A stretch of DNA of 64,000 nt from Boesenbergia rotunda (taxonomy: Eukaryota > Streptophyta > Magnoliopsida > Zingiberales > Zingiberaceae). The notes below the pieces were generated by a model that saw only the letters and a list, made by a program, of their open reading frames with translations, did no database searches and was not told the DNA's origin. This document shows, one piece after another, positions 53,449 through 64,000 of the stretch. Positions within the stretch are counted from its first letter, which is position 1. Every line of letters begins with the position of its first letter. The position numbers and the translations under genes were made by a program. Location: positions 1 through 64,000 of the forward strand of contig JAGFNQ010001620.1 of assembly GCA_024364735.1 (NCBI GenBank), written 5' to 3'.

Positions 53449-54145
53449 TTTCGGACGCCCAGACTCATTCACGTCCACTACATATCAAGATATTATATAT
53501 AGAGAGTAGGGACAGAGTCAGGAATTTAATATTGGAGGGGCGAAAAATATATTTTACTTTAAAGGAGGACGACCGTGTCGTTGCCCCCCCCCCCCCCCCC
53601 CCCAATTTACCCTCTATGCATCATTATTTTATACCTCTACATCTATCGTACTAAAAAATCCAAAAGGGCGACTGTCGCCATCGCCCTATGCTCCGTCCCT
53701 AATAGAGAGATAAATAATATCCTGCTAACCCTTATGTGAGCAACCATAGGCAACATTTGTTGTGGGTACTTGACACAGTCAAAATTTATTTATTTATTTA
53801 TAATCTTTTTTCTCATCTACATGGAATAATTTTTCTTTTTTTTCTCTTAAATTAAAATGAAATTCTCTCTTATCTCTTCTTTATTGAATGCAACAATCAC
53901 TTCAAATGCTTAGGACTCATTCAAGTCCACTGTATATCAAAATATTTTATATGTAAAGAGAGAAATGATATCCTGCTCACCCTTATATGAGCAACCGTAG
54001 GTGACATCTAATGTAGGCACTTGACATAGTCAAATTTATTTTTTTTAATTTTTTTTCTTAACTGCATGTAATAATTGTTCTCTTTTTCTCTTAAATTAAA
54101 ATAAAATTCTCTTTTCTTCCTTCTTTGATTGCATGCAATAATCAC
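53449..54145. repeat. ~220-240-bp tandem duplication, first copy split by a MITE
   Basis: GACTCATTCACGTCCACT at 53463 and GACTCATTCAAGTCCACT at 53927 start two copies. Both contain ATATCCTGCT-ACCCTTAT-TGAGCAACC and TGACA-AGTCAAA-TTTATTT blocks. The first copy carries the insertion at 53507-53702 and the second does not. Confidence 0.8.
53507..53702. mobile_element. hAT-type MITE, 196 bp, with 8-bp target duplication
   Basis: Terminal inverted repeats TAGGGACAGAG and CTCCGTCCCTA, flanked by a perfect 8-bp duplication ATAGAGAG (53499-53506 and 53703-53710). The 8-bp duplication is the hAT hallmark. A run of about 20 C lies inside. The second repeat copy at 53926 shows the empty site. Confidence 0.85.
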
Positions 54146-54159
54146 CGAGATGTTGTTTT

Positions 54160-54637
54160 TTAAAAAATTAGTATCACAGCTTAATTACACCGAGCATTAA
54201 TGTAAAGATTGGTGTTGGTCTTTATAAACCAACACCAAGATGGTGCTCCTTGGTGCTCATATTAAAGGCCAATATCAACTTGATCTTTGAAACCAATATC
54301 AACCTTATTGCTGGTCTTAGGTTGGTATTAGTTTTTGAATACCAAACCAACCGCAAGTGCGGAATTAAAAAAAATTGAGTTTCAATTGCATCAGGTGTTC
54401 ACACCGAATGTTATCTCGTTGGATGTCATACACGATCGCTGATTTTTAATGATTAACATCCAATGCTAATTTTTAAAGACTAACACTAACTTAAGATTGA
54501 CGTCAAGATGATACTGATATTTAAAGTTCAAGACTTGATATTGATTTAGTCTTTAAATGCTAACGTTGATCTTTAAAATTAACACCACCTTAGTGTTGTT
54601 GTCTTAGTTTTTAAACATCGGTATCATTTTTACAGTG
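54160..54637 (-). mobile_element. Possible CACTA-type element end
   Basis: On the minus strand it starts CACTGTAAAAATGATAC at 54637, followed by many TTTAAAGA(C/T)CAACAC-like subterminal repeats in both orientations. The other end and a 3-bp target duplication were not found. Confidence 0.35.
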
Positions 54638-55104
54638 ATGGTTAATATAATTAAATTGTAGTATTGATTTTTAAAAATAAATATAACATTAATTGTTGTT
54701 TGTAAGAGAAAGAAAAGAAAATTTTATTTTAATTCAAAAGTAAACAGAAAAAAATTATTGTATATGATTGTGAGAGTAATAAAATAAATAGATTTTACCC
54801 TATTATATGTCTAAATCGTTATCATTCTTGATCGCTCGTATAAGGATATAGCTGATATAAATTAATAATGTAAAAATCGCTTAGAATATAAGTTTAAACA
54901 AGATTGTCAAACGTCGAGATTTAATTAATGGTGTAGTTTTTGTCTTCTGATGATCTCATAATTAATATATATTTTTAAAAAATTCAGATTAGAAAAAAAA
55001 GGCGATTTTTGGCATTTGAATTTTAGTCCATCAATCATTTGCTTCCTCTCTCACGATACCCTACCAGAAGCGTTGCCGAAGAGCCGGGAAGATAGATCTC
55101 GAGC
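54638..55104. other. Upstream flank of the hydrolase gene
   Basis: AT-rich. No convincing TATA box and no other feature identified. Confidence 0.5.
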
Positions 55105-57354
55105 ATGGATCCTTCGGTGTCTTCTCCATCTTTCGCCGCCTCCTCCTCTTCCTCTTGGTTCCCAGGCATTTTCCGGTCTCGTTCGGGGAAGTCCGGCTCC
55201 GCCGGCGGGGGGTCACTTTCAGTCCCGGCGTCCGCCGATGGGGTGCCAGGGAGTCGCAAAAACCAGCTACGTGGCTATCTGTTTAAGTATGGATCGAAGT
55301 CTATTCAGGTATGGAGGAGTATGTCATGCGCTTGTCTTTCTGTGTGGGATGCCTTGCTGATTTTGTTTTTGGATTAGCATAGCTAGCTCTCTGTAACTAA
55401 CTGTGACAATAACCATTTCGATCCGTGAATCTGAAGGCTTCCTGGTGTCATGCGTTGTAGGCCTCTGTCTCTTGGACACCTAAATAGTATTCTTTTGCTA
55501 ACCTTATTTTTTGTTTGATTTTATCCTGAAGGAAGATGTCTGAGTTCTCTTGGTGAATGAATCTGAATCCTTGGTTTCATCTGAATAATCTAATATGTTC
55601 TAGGACTAGGTAGTTATTCTAATTGGGTTCTAGTAATCGCTTGCACATACCTCTCTGTTGGGTTGAACTTCTTATTTGAAGGGATAGCTCAAATTTTCAT
55701 GCAGGTATATCTTTCTCTTTATTGCTGCATCTATTTTTTGCTTATATTTTTCATAGTCTTTTTCTTCTCTTTGTCTGATGATATTGGCGAGCTTCTTTTC
55801 CTCTCAAACTATGGCGAGCTTCAAATAATGTATTTCACATATATTATCATGCGGCATCATCGCCATTAACAAGACATTTAAGTCCCAACTATTTGTGATA
55901 TATTACATGGATGCTATCCCTCTATTAAACTCTATGCAATTTTTTTTTTGTTTGCCTATTATTTAAATGGAAGCAAGCCCCAATTTAGCGAAGCAGGTTT
56001 CAAACTCAGGACTAAGGTCATTACCAACTTGGTAGTAGGTACCTCAACCCTATGCACATATTAGTATATCTGATTTGGACACTTTGTTATTGAATATACC
56101 TTTCTAGGTATATAGATGAGATTGGAATAATGTATAACTAGTAAACAAAAAATCAGTTGCAGGACTAGTCTAATAGAATATACTATAATTTCCACATGAC
56201 TTATATCTTGATCCATTAGTAGTTGTAGATGAAGACTGATATGAGAGGGATATAGGAGTGTGTTGATCTCCAAGTCTTACAGGTCAGGTCTTGTGTGAAA
56301 AATCACTGATGGGATAGTGGAACCAGTGATGGATTCCTTGGTTTGTTATCTGCTTTGAAATTTTCCATCATTATGGATAAGTAACTAATGCTTGGCCTTT
56401 GAAGGCCTATGAATCATCTACCATCATGGGTATTTTACTTTATAAAATCAGAGCTAATTAGTGTTCTTCATAAATAACTATGTGTTTTCATCAATCAAAT
56501 GACGCATTTCATAATTTCTATGCATAGGTTGCATTCAAAACCGGTGAATTCAACCAGCAAGTCATTTTTATTGGCGGATTGACAGATGGATTGTTAGCAA
56601 CTGAGTATGCCATTTTTCTTTTAGCATATGTTTTTTTCCTTGCCATTTTATCAAATAACTTGAGTATTTTGCTGTGTAAGTATCAATTTGCCTATCTGTA
56701 TTAGGATTTGGATTTGAGTGTTTGGGCCACAATGCAGAAATTTATATGGAAGCTCACACCTCATTAGACCTGTTTTGATAGAGTAACCAGTTTGCACCTT
56801 GTTCTTGCTCTGCAGAAAAACCTATTATTCTTCTGCAAGAGTAAATGAATCCTTAAGGAAAAGCAAAGAGAACAAGAGCAACAAGAGAGCTAGAAAGATG
56901 TTTACTGGCTACAAGTGCTTATCAAATACTTGTGAAATCATGAGAACAATAAATATTCTGTAGGAAAGAGTGGATACTTTGGGAACACTTGCATGTTGCT
57001 TGATTGGTTGCATATCTTGTATATTGACCTTGAGATTAAAAATCCTTAAAGAATGTACCCTTAGACTTTGAAATATTTGCATAACCTTTTGAATTGTGCA
57101 TGACTCTTTAGGCATCATTATGGTGCATGGTTGAATTTAAGTATTCTAGATGCTTATGTCGAGTTGGGCCTGACTAAAAGCATGTACAGCAGCATGTTGT
57201 ATGTACAACTATGATAATATCTATTGGGCTAATTTATACAGCTTGAACCATGCCACGGACAAATTTATAATGTTGATGTACTTACTATGGCAACTATGGC
57301 ACAAAACGTAGTTTGCCAAAGCTTTTAATGTTGGATAACTATATCGTTGTTGAA

Positions 57355-57389
<35 letters not shown>

Positions 57390-60300
57390 TTTGCTTCCAG
57401 TGTATCATCCATAATCAGGAAAATCTTTCATTATACAGGTATTTGGAACCTTTATCAATTGCTTTGGAAAATGAAAAATGGTCTCTGGTGCAGCCTTTGC
57501 TTTCTTCCTCTTATATTGGATATGGTACTTCTAGCTTAGATCAAGTAAGATTCTTGTTCATTGCTTATGTAATATTTTTGTTCAAAATTTCTTTAATTGA
57601 AGTTTCTTGTTTCCAATGCAAAAACCTAAAGTCTAACTTGTTGCTAGATGCAATTCTACTATATCATTTCTTGAGGTTTGTCAAACTATTTTTCAATGTA
57701 AAGATCCATGTTTCAATCCCACATTTTTGGGACTTGCAACTTGTAGTTTGTAGCACTTTTTGAAATTTGCTACCTTCCTTTTTTAGTAAGTTAAATTAAT
57801 AGTAATTGACACTGGGTATGGTATTTTTCAGTCGCCATGGAAACTGGAAAATGATATACTTGTTTTCAGTAGCCACTTAGCACTGATGATGATATTGTGG
57901 AATATAAAGTCACAATAACATGTATAATTTAATAAAAAAAATATTATGGTTTACTTTTTTTTTTGTTAATGTTTCATTATCAAACATGTTAGTGCAAGAT
58001 TTCTTGTGATTTTACAATAAAATCTATTTGTACCAACAATACATTACAAAAAAAAAAAATGATGAACCAGGCAGCAGACAAATTGAACCTGGGGTGACCG
58101 GCCCGGCCCCACGGAAGTTTCCCACTGGTCACCAGGGTAAATCGGGAAGCGCTCGCGGTGGCCAATCTAGAAGCCCAGCGGCCCAGGGTTCGCGCCCCAT
58201 TTGGAGGAAAAATTCCTGCAAAATGCGCCGTAGCTGGGGATCGAACCGCGGATGCGTGGGTTAACAACTAGTGACCTTACCACTGCACCATAGCCCCGGG
58301 GGCACCAACAATACATTACAAGACTATATAGAGAATTTTTGTCAAGGTAACTTATGTGATTTTAGTCCTTATCGCAATTCACGTATGAATGTGTCAATCA
58401 ACACCTTGGAGATTAGTTAGCCGCTAATCTTGTAGGATGTGTTAGCATCTGAAATGGAATGACAATCAGCTTCAATATTTTGCTGCTTATGTAAAGTAGA
58501 ATTATGGATAATGTAGGTAGAAAATTGGTTGTCATAATGCATTAATATAATCACTATTAAATGCCACCAGGGATCTCCATTTAGTGTTTAGGTAACATCT
58601 TCTACTAGATTAATATTGGTGCAGAAGCATAAGAAATTGTTTTGCACTCCATTTGTAGTCTGCCACCTAGATATTATATAATATTTTTTGAAATTAATCA
58701 TACATCAGATAAGTTACTACCATGTGATCTAGTGGTCACTGGTTCGAGTCGCGGAAACAACCTCTTGTAGTGCAGGGTAAGGCTGCCTACAATAGATCCT
58801 TCCTCGGGACCTGCATTGGCATGAACTTTGTGTACCGGACTGCCCTTTATGGGATACCCATTACTAAAACTAGAAAGATCACCACATTGTGCAAGAGCCA
58901 TGATCATTTTGATGCTAAAGAAATTAACAAAAGGCAAGGATTTGATTAGACTAACTATCATTGGATTTGGTAGTTGCATCATATGATTATTTTTCCAATT
59001 TGAATTGACTTGAATCATGTAGAATTATGCTATGTGAAGTGCTAGAGAACTAGAGATAGCTACTAAAAGGTTGTAAAAAGTTAAAAACTGTCAAAACTAT
59101 GTATGAATTGGGCTCTCTTAATTTGAATAATTGTAATGCCCTTGATAGGAATTATTCAAGAATGGTAATGTATTGATCCCTGCAGCTAGCAAAAGCAATT
59201 GGGCTCCTTTGTTTCAGCATAACCTTGATATTTTTCCCTTCTTTCTGGTCTTCAATACATTCATTGTTTTCTTTATCTGTCAATAGGATGCAGTAGAGCT
59301 GGATCAGTTAATTGGCTACTTGATCAATAAGGAAAATTCTGAAGGTGTTGTGCTACTTGGGCATAGCACTGGTTGCCAGGTTGGGATTAGTGAAAATTCG
59401 TATAGAGTTCAACTCTTATCCATTTTGTCATTAATGTCAACACTTGTTCATGTGCTGCAGGATATAGTGCATTATTTAAGGACAAATTCTGCATTCTCCA
59501 AAGCTGTTCGGGGAGTGATTTTGCAGGTAATTAATTGTATGTGTGATTGGTTACTTAGGACGTGGTAAAGTTGTGGGTAGTTTAAAACATTTATAAACAA
59601 GGTGTTGTTACTTTATCTTTTTCTTCTTCTTTGGCTGAAACTGGCATGTACCATGCTTAGCTTTGAAAAATAACTGTGTGAAGAAACAGTTCCAGTTTGT
59701 TTCATGTAACAGAACTAGAAAAAGCTTTCTTCAAGCTCCAACCATGGCAAGTACTAGTTGGAGAACTTTCAGGATTGGTAAGGACGCTTTATGAATAGAG
59801 GAGAGTCTTCAAATTTGTGAAATTTACCTAGAGCTAGTAAGAAAATAGATGTCTGTGCTTTTATGAGGTGTGACTGATGGCTTCAATTAAGAAAGGGAGA
59901 TGGTAGATTCTGTTGAGAAGAGTAACTCACAATAAAAAGGGAAAGTCTTACTAGGATATGGGGATCCATAGTTATTTTATTCTGGCTTACGTCTCTAAAG
60001 AACTCACCTATATTAACTTTTTAATTAAAGTTGTGCTAATTTAATTTAATATTTGCACGCCCAATTCGACTTCAATTCAATACTCAAAATCAAATTTATT
60101 GATTTGGTTCAACTCATTCTTTTTTATTTAAAAAAAAAAAATTTAAGTTGTGGAAAAATTAAATAGATGAAAACTCGATATCTAACAATTTCGCAACCTC
60201 TTCCTTAATCAATGACAATTGTTTGAGACTTTAGCCTCCTTAGAGCTTTTTATGAATTTAAAAAAGAAACTCTTTGGACTTGTTCCACCTCCACAAAGCT

Positions 60301-63300
60301 TTTTGAAGAAAAATTCCCTGAAGTTGTATTGCAAGTTGTGTGTCCTTGAAGATGCTCCTTCATCGTCGTAAAGAAAAAATTGTGGCCTTCTCGCACACAA
60401 AGAATAAGATTTACTTATATGATTTTCTTTCACTTAACATATTTATTTATAACAAATAAGATTATAACATTCAGATAATAAATTAAATTAAACTTTAGAG
60501 AAACAAATTATAAAAAAGGAAATATTATTTGAATTTATTTTGATGCATGCCAAAGTGTGCGGAGTGTCAGCATGGTACAATATTTGTTGACATGGTTTAT
60601 AGGTGATAGAAGAGAGTTTACTCATGCCGTTCGGTATCAGGTTTCACTATTTCACTAGAATAGTACATTTTGACCATGTTGTCGGGTGCAATATGAGATT
60701 TCAAACCATGATGTTCTTTTTTGGCACATAATTTTGTCTCATTTTGAATCTTGTTATCCATAATGCAGTTTTTTCCCCCATTAATTTGTTAACATAAAAA
60801 AAAAGTCTAATTGATGGATTGTTGAGGCTTATGCATTATATAGTTGTTAGGGCGTGATAAGATAATTATTGAAATCTTAATGAGCTTTACTAGTTAACTG
60901 GCATATTCACTGATCAGGCCCCAGTAAGTGACAGAGAATATCGAGCCACTCTACCTGAAACTTCTGAAATGATAGATTTGGCTGCAAAAATGATTGGTGA
61001 AGATAGGGGAATGAATTTAATGCCAAGGGAAGCAAATCCAGATGCCCCCATAACTGCTTACAGGTCATTTTGTCTCATTTTCTCCATCTATTTTATATAG
61101 CATACGTTTATTTTCTTGTGAATTCATTCTCGTGTCACAAAACAAACTTGCATAAATATGCATAGGTATCATTCATGATAGCATGAATAGTTCTATTTGT
61201 AACAACCATAGTACACTATCATGGATTTAGATTTCACACCAGAGCAGGTCGATACTACATGTATCATTCTAACAATATATCAAGGTTGCCACATGTTCAG
61301 GCTATAAAAGTGAGGCGTTATATTTTGTGATTCTACTCGTGTTGCTCAATGCAAGATGATACAAGCAATACAAAGCTTGCTAAGGAGGTTGGTGCGAACT
61401 ATAATGATACATATCTCAATAAAAATGATACAGAACCTGGAAAAGAAAATATTAGAAATTCAAAGAATTGGTAGTATGCATATATGGTCATAGCTCAAGA
61501 ACATTGTCAGATAAAATCAATCTAGAAAGAAAATTCTGCTATGATTAATAACATAATTTAATCTTTTCAACTAAAAACATAGCCTTATAATTATAAACAA
61601 TTAAGCTAGTATTGCTATTAAAATCTAATGTGGATGCAACATAATAAGATCAGTTTTGAAATCTGGAGGTACCAAGATGAAAAGACAGGTGAGGTTGGTC
61701 AATGCCTGCCATAAGTTGTCAGAATGGCAATTTGGTGGGGTAAACAATGAAAATTCAAAAATGTTATAACATTATAGGAACTAATTCTAGAGGGATAAAT
61801 ATCTAATTTAAGAGAGTTTGGTGAGATTGGTTGAGAGATCAATAGATTATGTTTGTAGGAATATTTATTGTAAATTCATGCAAAAACCCCACCAGATCAA
61901 CATGGTCAAACAGCTGTTACATGAATCATGTATCCTCACAAGATGGCATCGGTTTGGTAAGGTCCCAGGCTAGGACCAATACAGTATCAAACCCAAGATT
62001 TAAAACCGTATCTACTTGACAATAGTTGGATGAAGGGATGCAAGAATATATGCAAGTTCATATGCAAGTTCATCATACTTGCCTCATAGAGTAACAAAAT
62101 ATTCCTTAAATCTAGGATTTTCTTATATGCATACCTGATAAATGCAACAGACATATGTTCATGAGTATACATTTGGCCTAAAGCCTCAGTTATCTCAGAC
62201 AGAAAGTGATATCATAAATGATGCAACAGCTGTTTCATGTGATTAAGCAGCAAGTAAAAATATAACACCTTTGCCTTGGCATGCAAAAATGACAACAAAG
62301 ACTTCAAATGCTCAAGTTCTGAGAGGATGTTGAAACCATCAAGTTTGATATATGGTTTGATGGAAACATGGGATTTGGGTTCCTTTGGTCAGTTGAATAT
62401 CATGCAAAATAAGAAGCTACACAAGAAGGATGAAAAGGTCATGGTTGCAAAGAGATAATCCCTTGAAGGAGAATAATCTTGGGTTAGTTTTTAAAGATTC
62501 ACAAATCTCTACCATAGGAAGAGGGAGAAGAAGGGAGCATCAACAGAAGATGTTGGGAGAATAGGCGTACAGAAGTGAGAGTGGATGTACTGAACTTGCA
62601 ATGGTGGTGAACAGGTGGGGCTTAGTGATGGGAAAGAGAGGGGCAATGTTACCTTGAGCACATGATAAATGCAACAGACATATGTTCATGAGTATACATT
62701 TGGCCTAAAGCCTCAGTTATCTCAGACAGAAAGAGATATCATAAATGATGCAACAGCTGTTTCATGTGATTAAGCAGCAAGTAAAAATATAACACCTTTG
62801 CCTTGGCATGCAAAAATGACAACAAAGACTTCAAATGCTCAAGTTCTGAGAGGATGTTGAAACCATCAAGTTTGATATATGGTTTGATGGAAACATGGGA
62901 TTTGGGTTCCTTTGGTCAGTTGAATATCATGCAAAATAAGAAGCTACACAAGAAGGATGAAAAGGTCATGGTTGCAAAGAGATAATCCCTTGAAGGAGAA
63001 TAATCTTGGGTTAGTTTTTAAAGATTCACAAATCTCTACCATAGGAAGAGGGAGAAGAAGGGAGCATCAACAGAAGATGTTGGGAGAATAGGCGTACAGA
63101 AGTGAGAGTGGATGTACTGAACTTGCAATGGTGGTGAACAGGTGGGGCTTAGTGATGGGAAAGAGAGGGGCAATGTTACCTTGAGCACATGAGAATGTTA
63201 CCAAGAGTATTTATTATTGTGTATGATAAGGTATGCTCTTGCTCTTCTGGAATTTTATTCCAAGTATGATATGGTTATACCATCAACTGGCATTAATGTT

Positions 63301-63907
63301 GAGGTTATGGTTTGGCCGACATTGTAATGTCTTATAGTAGATTCAATTCCATCACATGAACACGTAGAATTCTTGATCATAATGCAATTTGATCCTTGTT
63401 CAAAGCACTCATTACTAGGTCTACTAGTCTATGCTCTTAATCTTCTGGCCCTCAACATTGATAATTTTATTGCAACGCATGACAAGATTATACCTTCCAC
63501 TAGTGTTTTATGGACCGAAAAGTTATGTCTATGTTCCAAATGATCAATGGGAGCAAGGGAAAATGTTCTGAACACATTCACAAGTTATCTTGTACTCCTG
63601 TATGTGGAAACTGTCAAGTTGATTGTGGCTAGGCATAGAGATCTGGCATGCAGATTTAAGCAGATATTTAACCAATTATTATCATCTTCAAAATTGTAAT
63701 GGCATAAATGAAATTCTGAATCATGAAACTAAAATATTATGTTTATGATAATGCTAATTTATCATGAGCTGTTGCTGATATTAAATGACATTGTAAAGGT
63801 ATCACTCTCTTTGTGCATACACGGGCGATGATGATATGTTCAGTTCTGATCTTAGCGATGATCAACTGAGATTGAGGCTTGGACACTTGTCAAATACGCC
63901 ATGCCAG
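55105..63907 (+). CDS. DUF1749/UPF0613-type alpha/beta hydrolase, 7 exons, 3' end outside window
   Basis: Exons joined by GT-AG introns: 55105-55308, 56528-56604, 57439-57544, 59287-59379, 59461-59526, 60918-61063 and 63799-63907. All phases agree, giving 267 codons so far with no stop. The N-terminus is Ser/Pro/Gly-rich and low complexity, followed by GYLFKYG. Then VIFIGGLTDGLLATEYLEPL contains the Gly-Gly of the oxyanion-hole region. VVLLGHSTGCQD is the nucleophile elbow G-H-S-T-G with catalytic Ser near residue 154. Next come the APVSDRE and MIDLAAKMIGEDRG segments. The acid and His of the triad must lie in later exons outside the window. The family (PF08538 type, from memory) is found in plants and fungi; its substrate is unknown. 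Introns are long and carry SINEs and a tandem duplication. Start chosen as the only ATG before a clean open exon. Confidence 0.88.
57356..57386. repeat. (TA)n tract in intron 2
   Basis: About 15 TA steps, 50 bp before exon 3. Confidence 0.9.
58051..58303 (-). mobile_element. tRNA-derived SINE in intron 3, with 18-bp target duplication
   Basis: On the minus strand GGCTATGGTGCAGTGGTAAG resembles a pol III A box and GGTTCGATCCC is a B box (plus-strand GGGATCGAACC near 58237). The tail is an oligo(T). Both sides carry ACCAACAATACATTACAA (58033-58050 and 58304-58321), a perfect 18-bp duplication. The tRNA-like head is element sequence, not a tRNA gene. Confidence 0.85.
58714..58849 (+). mobile_element. 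Au-type SINE (probable) in intron 3
   Basis: A-box-like GTGATCTAGTGGTCA, B box GGTTCGAGTCGCGG (58741), then GGGTAAGGCTGCCTACAATAG and ACCGGACTGCCCTTT, which I recall from the plant Au SINE family. Ends and target duplication unclear. Confidence 0.65.
62136..63189. repeat. 527-bp perfect-type tandem duplication in intron 6
   Basis: Units 62136-62662 and 62663-63189 follow each other directly and differ at one position noticed (AAAGTGATATC versus AAAGAGATATC). Each contains the same 60-codon ORF (62276 and 62803), which is not a gene. Confidence 0.93.
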
Positions 63908-64000
63908 GTTCTCTTAATCCTTTTAATTTACAAGCATAATTTCCTATTGCCAATGTTGCCATCTTGCCTATTTGCTACTTAGCAGTTTATTTCTTTTGTT

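Noticed and set aside
58230..58300. tRNA gene
   Set aside because: A and B boxes belong to a SINE head: flanking 18-bp duplication, oligo(T) tail, and no complete cloverleaf was seen.
59320..59568. 82-codon ORF as an independent gene
   Set aside because: It is exon 4 plus intron sequence of the hydrolase gene.
62276..62985. Two identical 60-codon ORFs in intron 6
   Set aside because: Identical only because of the tandem duplication; no start context, domain or splice support.

Overview
This window is nuclear DNA of a flowering plant. The evidence is dense Ty1/copia and Ty3/gypsy LTR retrotransposons with plant-type initiator-Met primer sites, GT-AG introns, tRNA-derived SINEs, a class I small heat-shock protein gene and a DUF1749-type alpha/beta hydrolase gene. 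The GC-rich coding of the heat-shock gene suggests a monocot, but that is only an impression. About three quarters of the window is transposon-derived; only three host genes are visible, all right of 41.6 kb.

Positions 1-41,000 are a retrotransposon nest. Copia element A (860-23863) carries copia-derived element B (5056-19487) in its integrase region, with 5-bp target duplications AAGTC. B carries element C (10275-19006, minus strand) in its 3' LTR. The left end of A is overlain by a partial LTR of element H (1-859). A lies against a Ty3/gypsy fragment that is also split by D (24146-29004, target duplication AAGAA). A second, opposite gypsy copy follows (about 29567-36276, minus), itself interrupted by copia fragment F (about 32061-34110). 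B and D encode Gag only. C keeps an intact gag, but its pol is replaced by a two-exon gene for a 407-residue protein with its own TATA box. Repeats upstream of that TATA box resemble those in C's own LTRs. This replacement is the most unusual structure in the window.

From 38 to 41.2 kb there are a probable isolated copia-type LTR and two long-inverted-repeat elements on either side of a (TA)n tract. Then come a gene for a Ser-rich protein with an N-myristoylation-like start (41698-42414, plus) and, convergent to it, a class I small heat-shock protein gene (minus). A 4.03-kb copia element with nearly identical 373-bp LTRs interrupts that gene exactly within its coding sequence. A complete but decayed copia element G (48661-53332) follows, then a small hAT-type MITE and repeat-rich spacer.

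The last 9 kb hold seven exons (55105-63907) of the DUF1749 hydrolase gene, which runs off the right edge. Its introns contain two SINEs and a nearly perfect 527-bp tandem duplication. There is no operon-like organisation: the three host genes look independent, and the rest records successive transposon insertions whose order can be read from the nesting.
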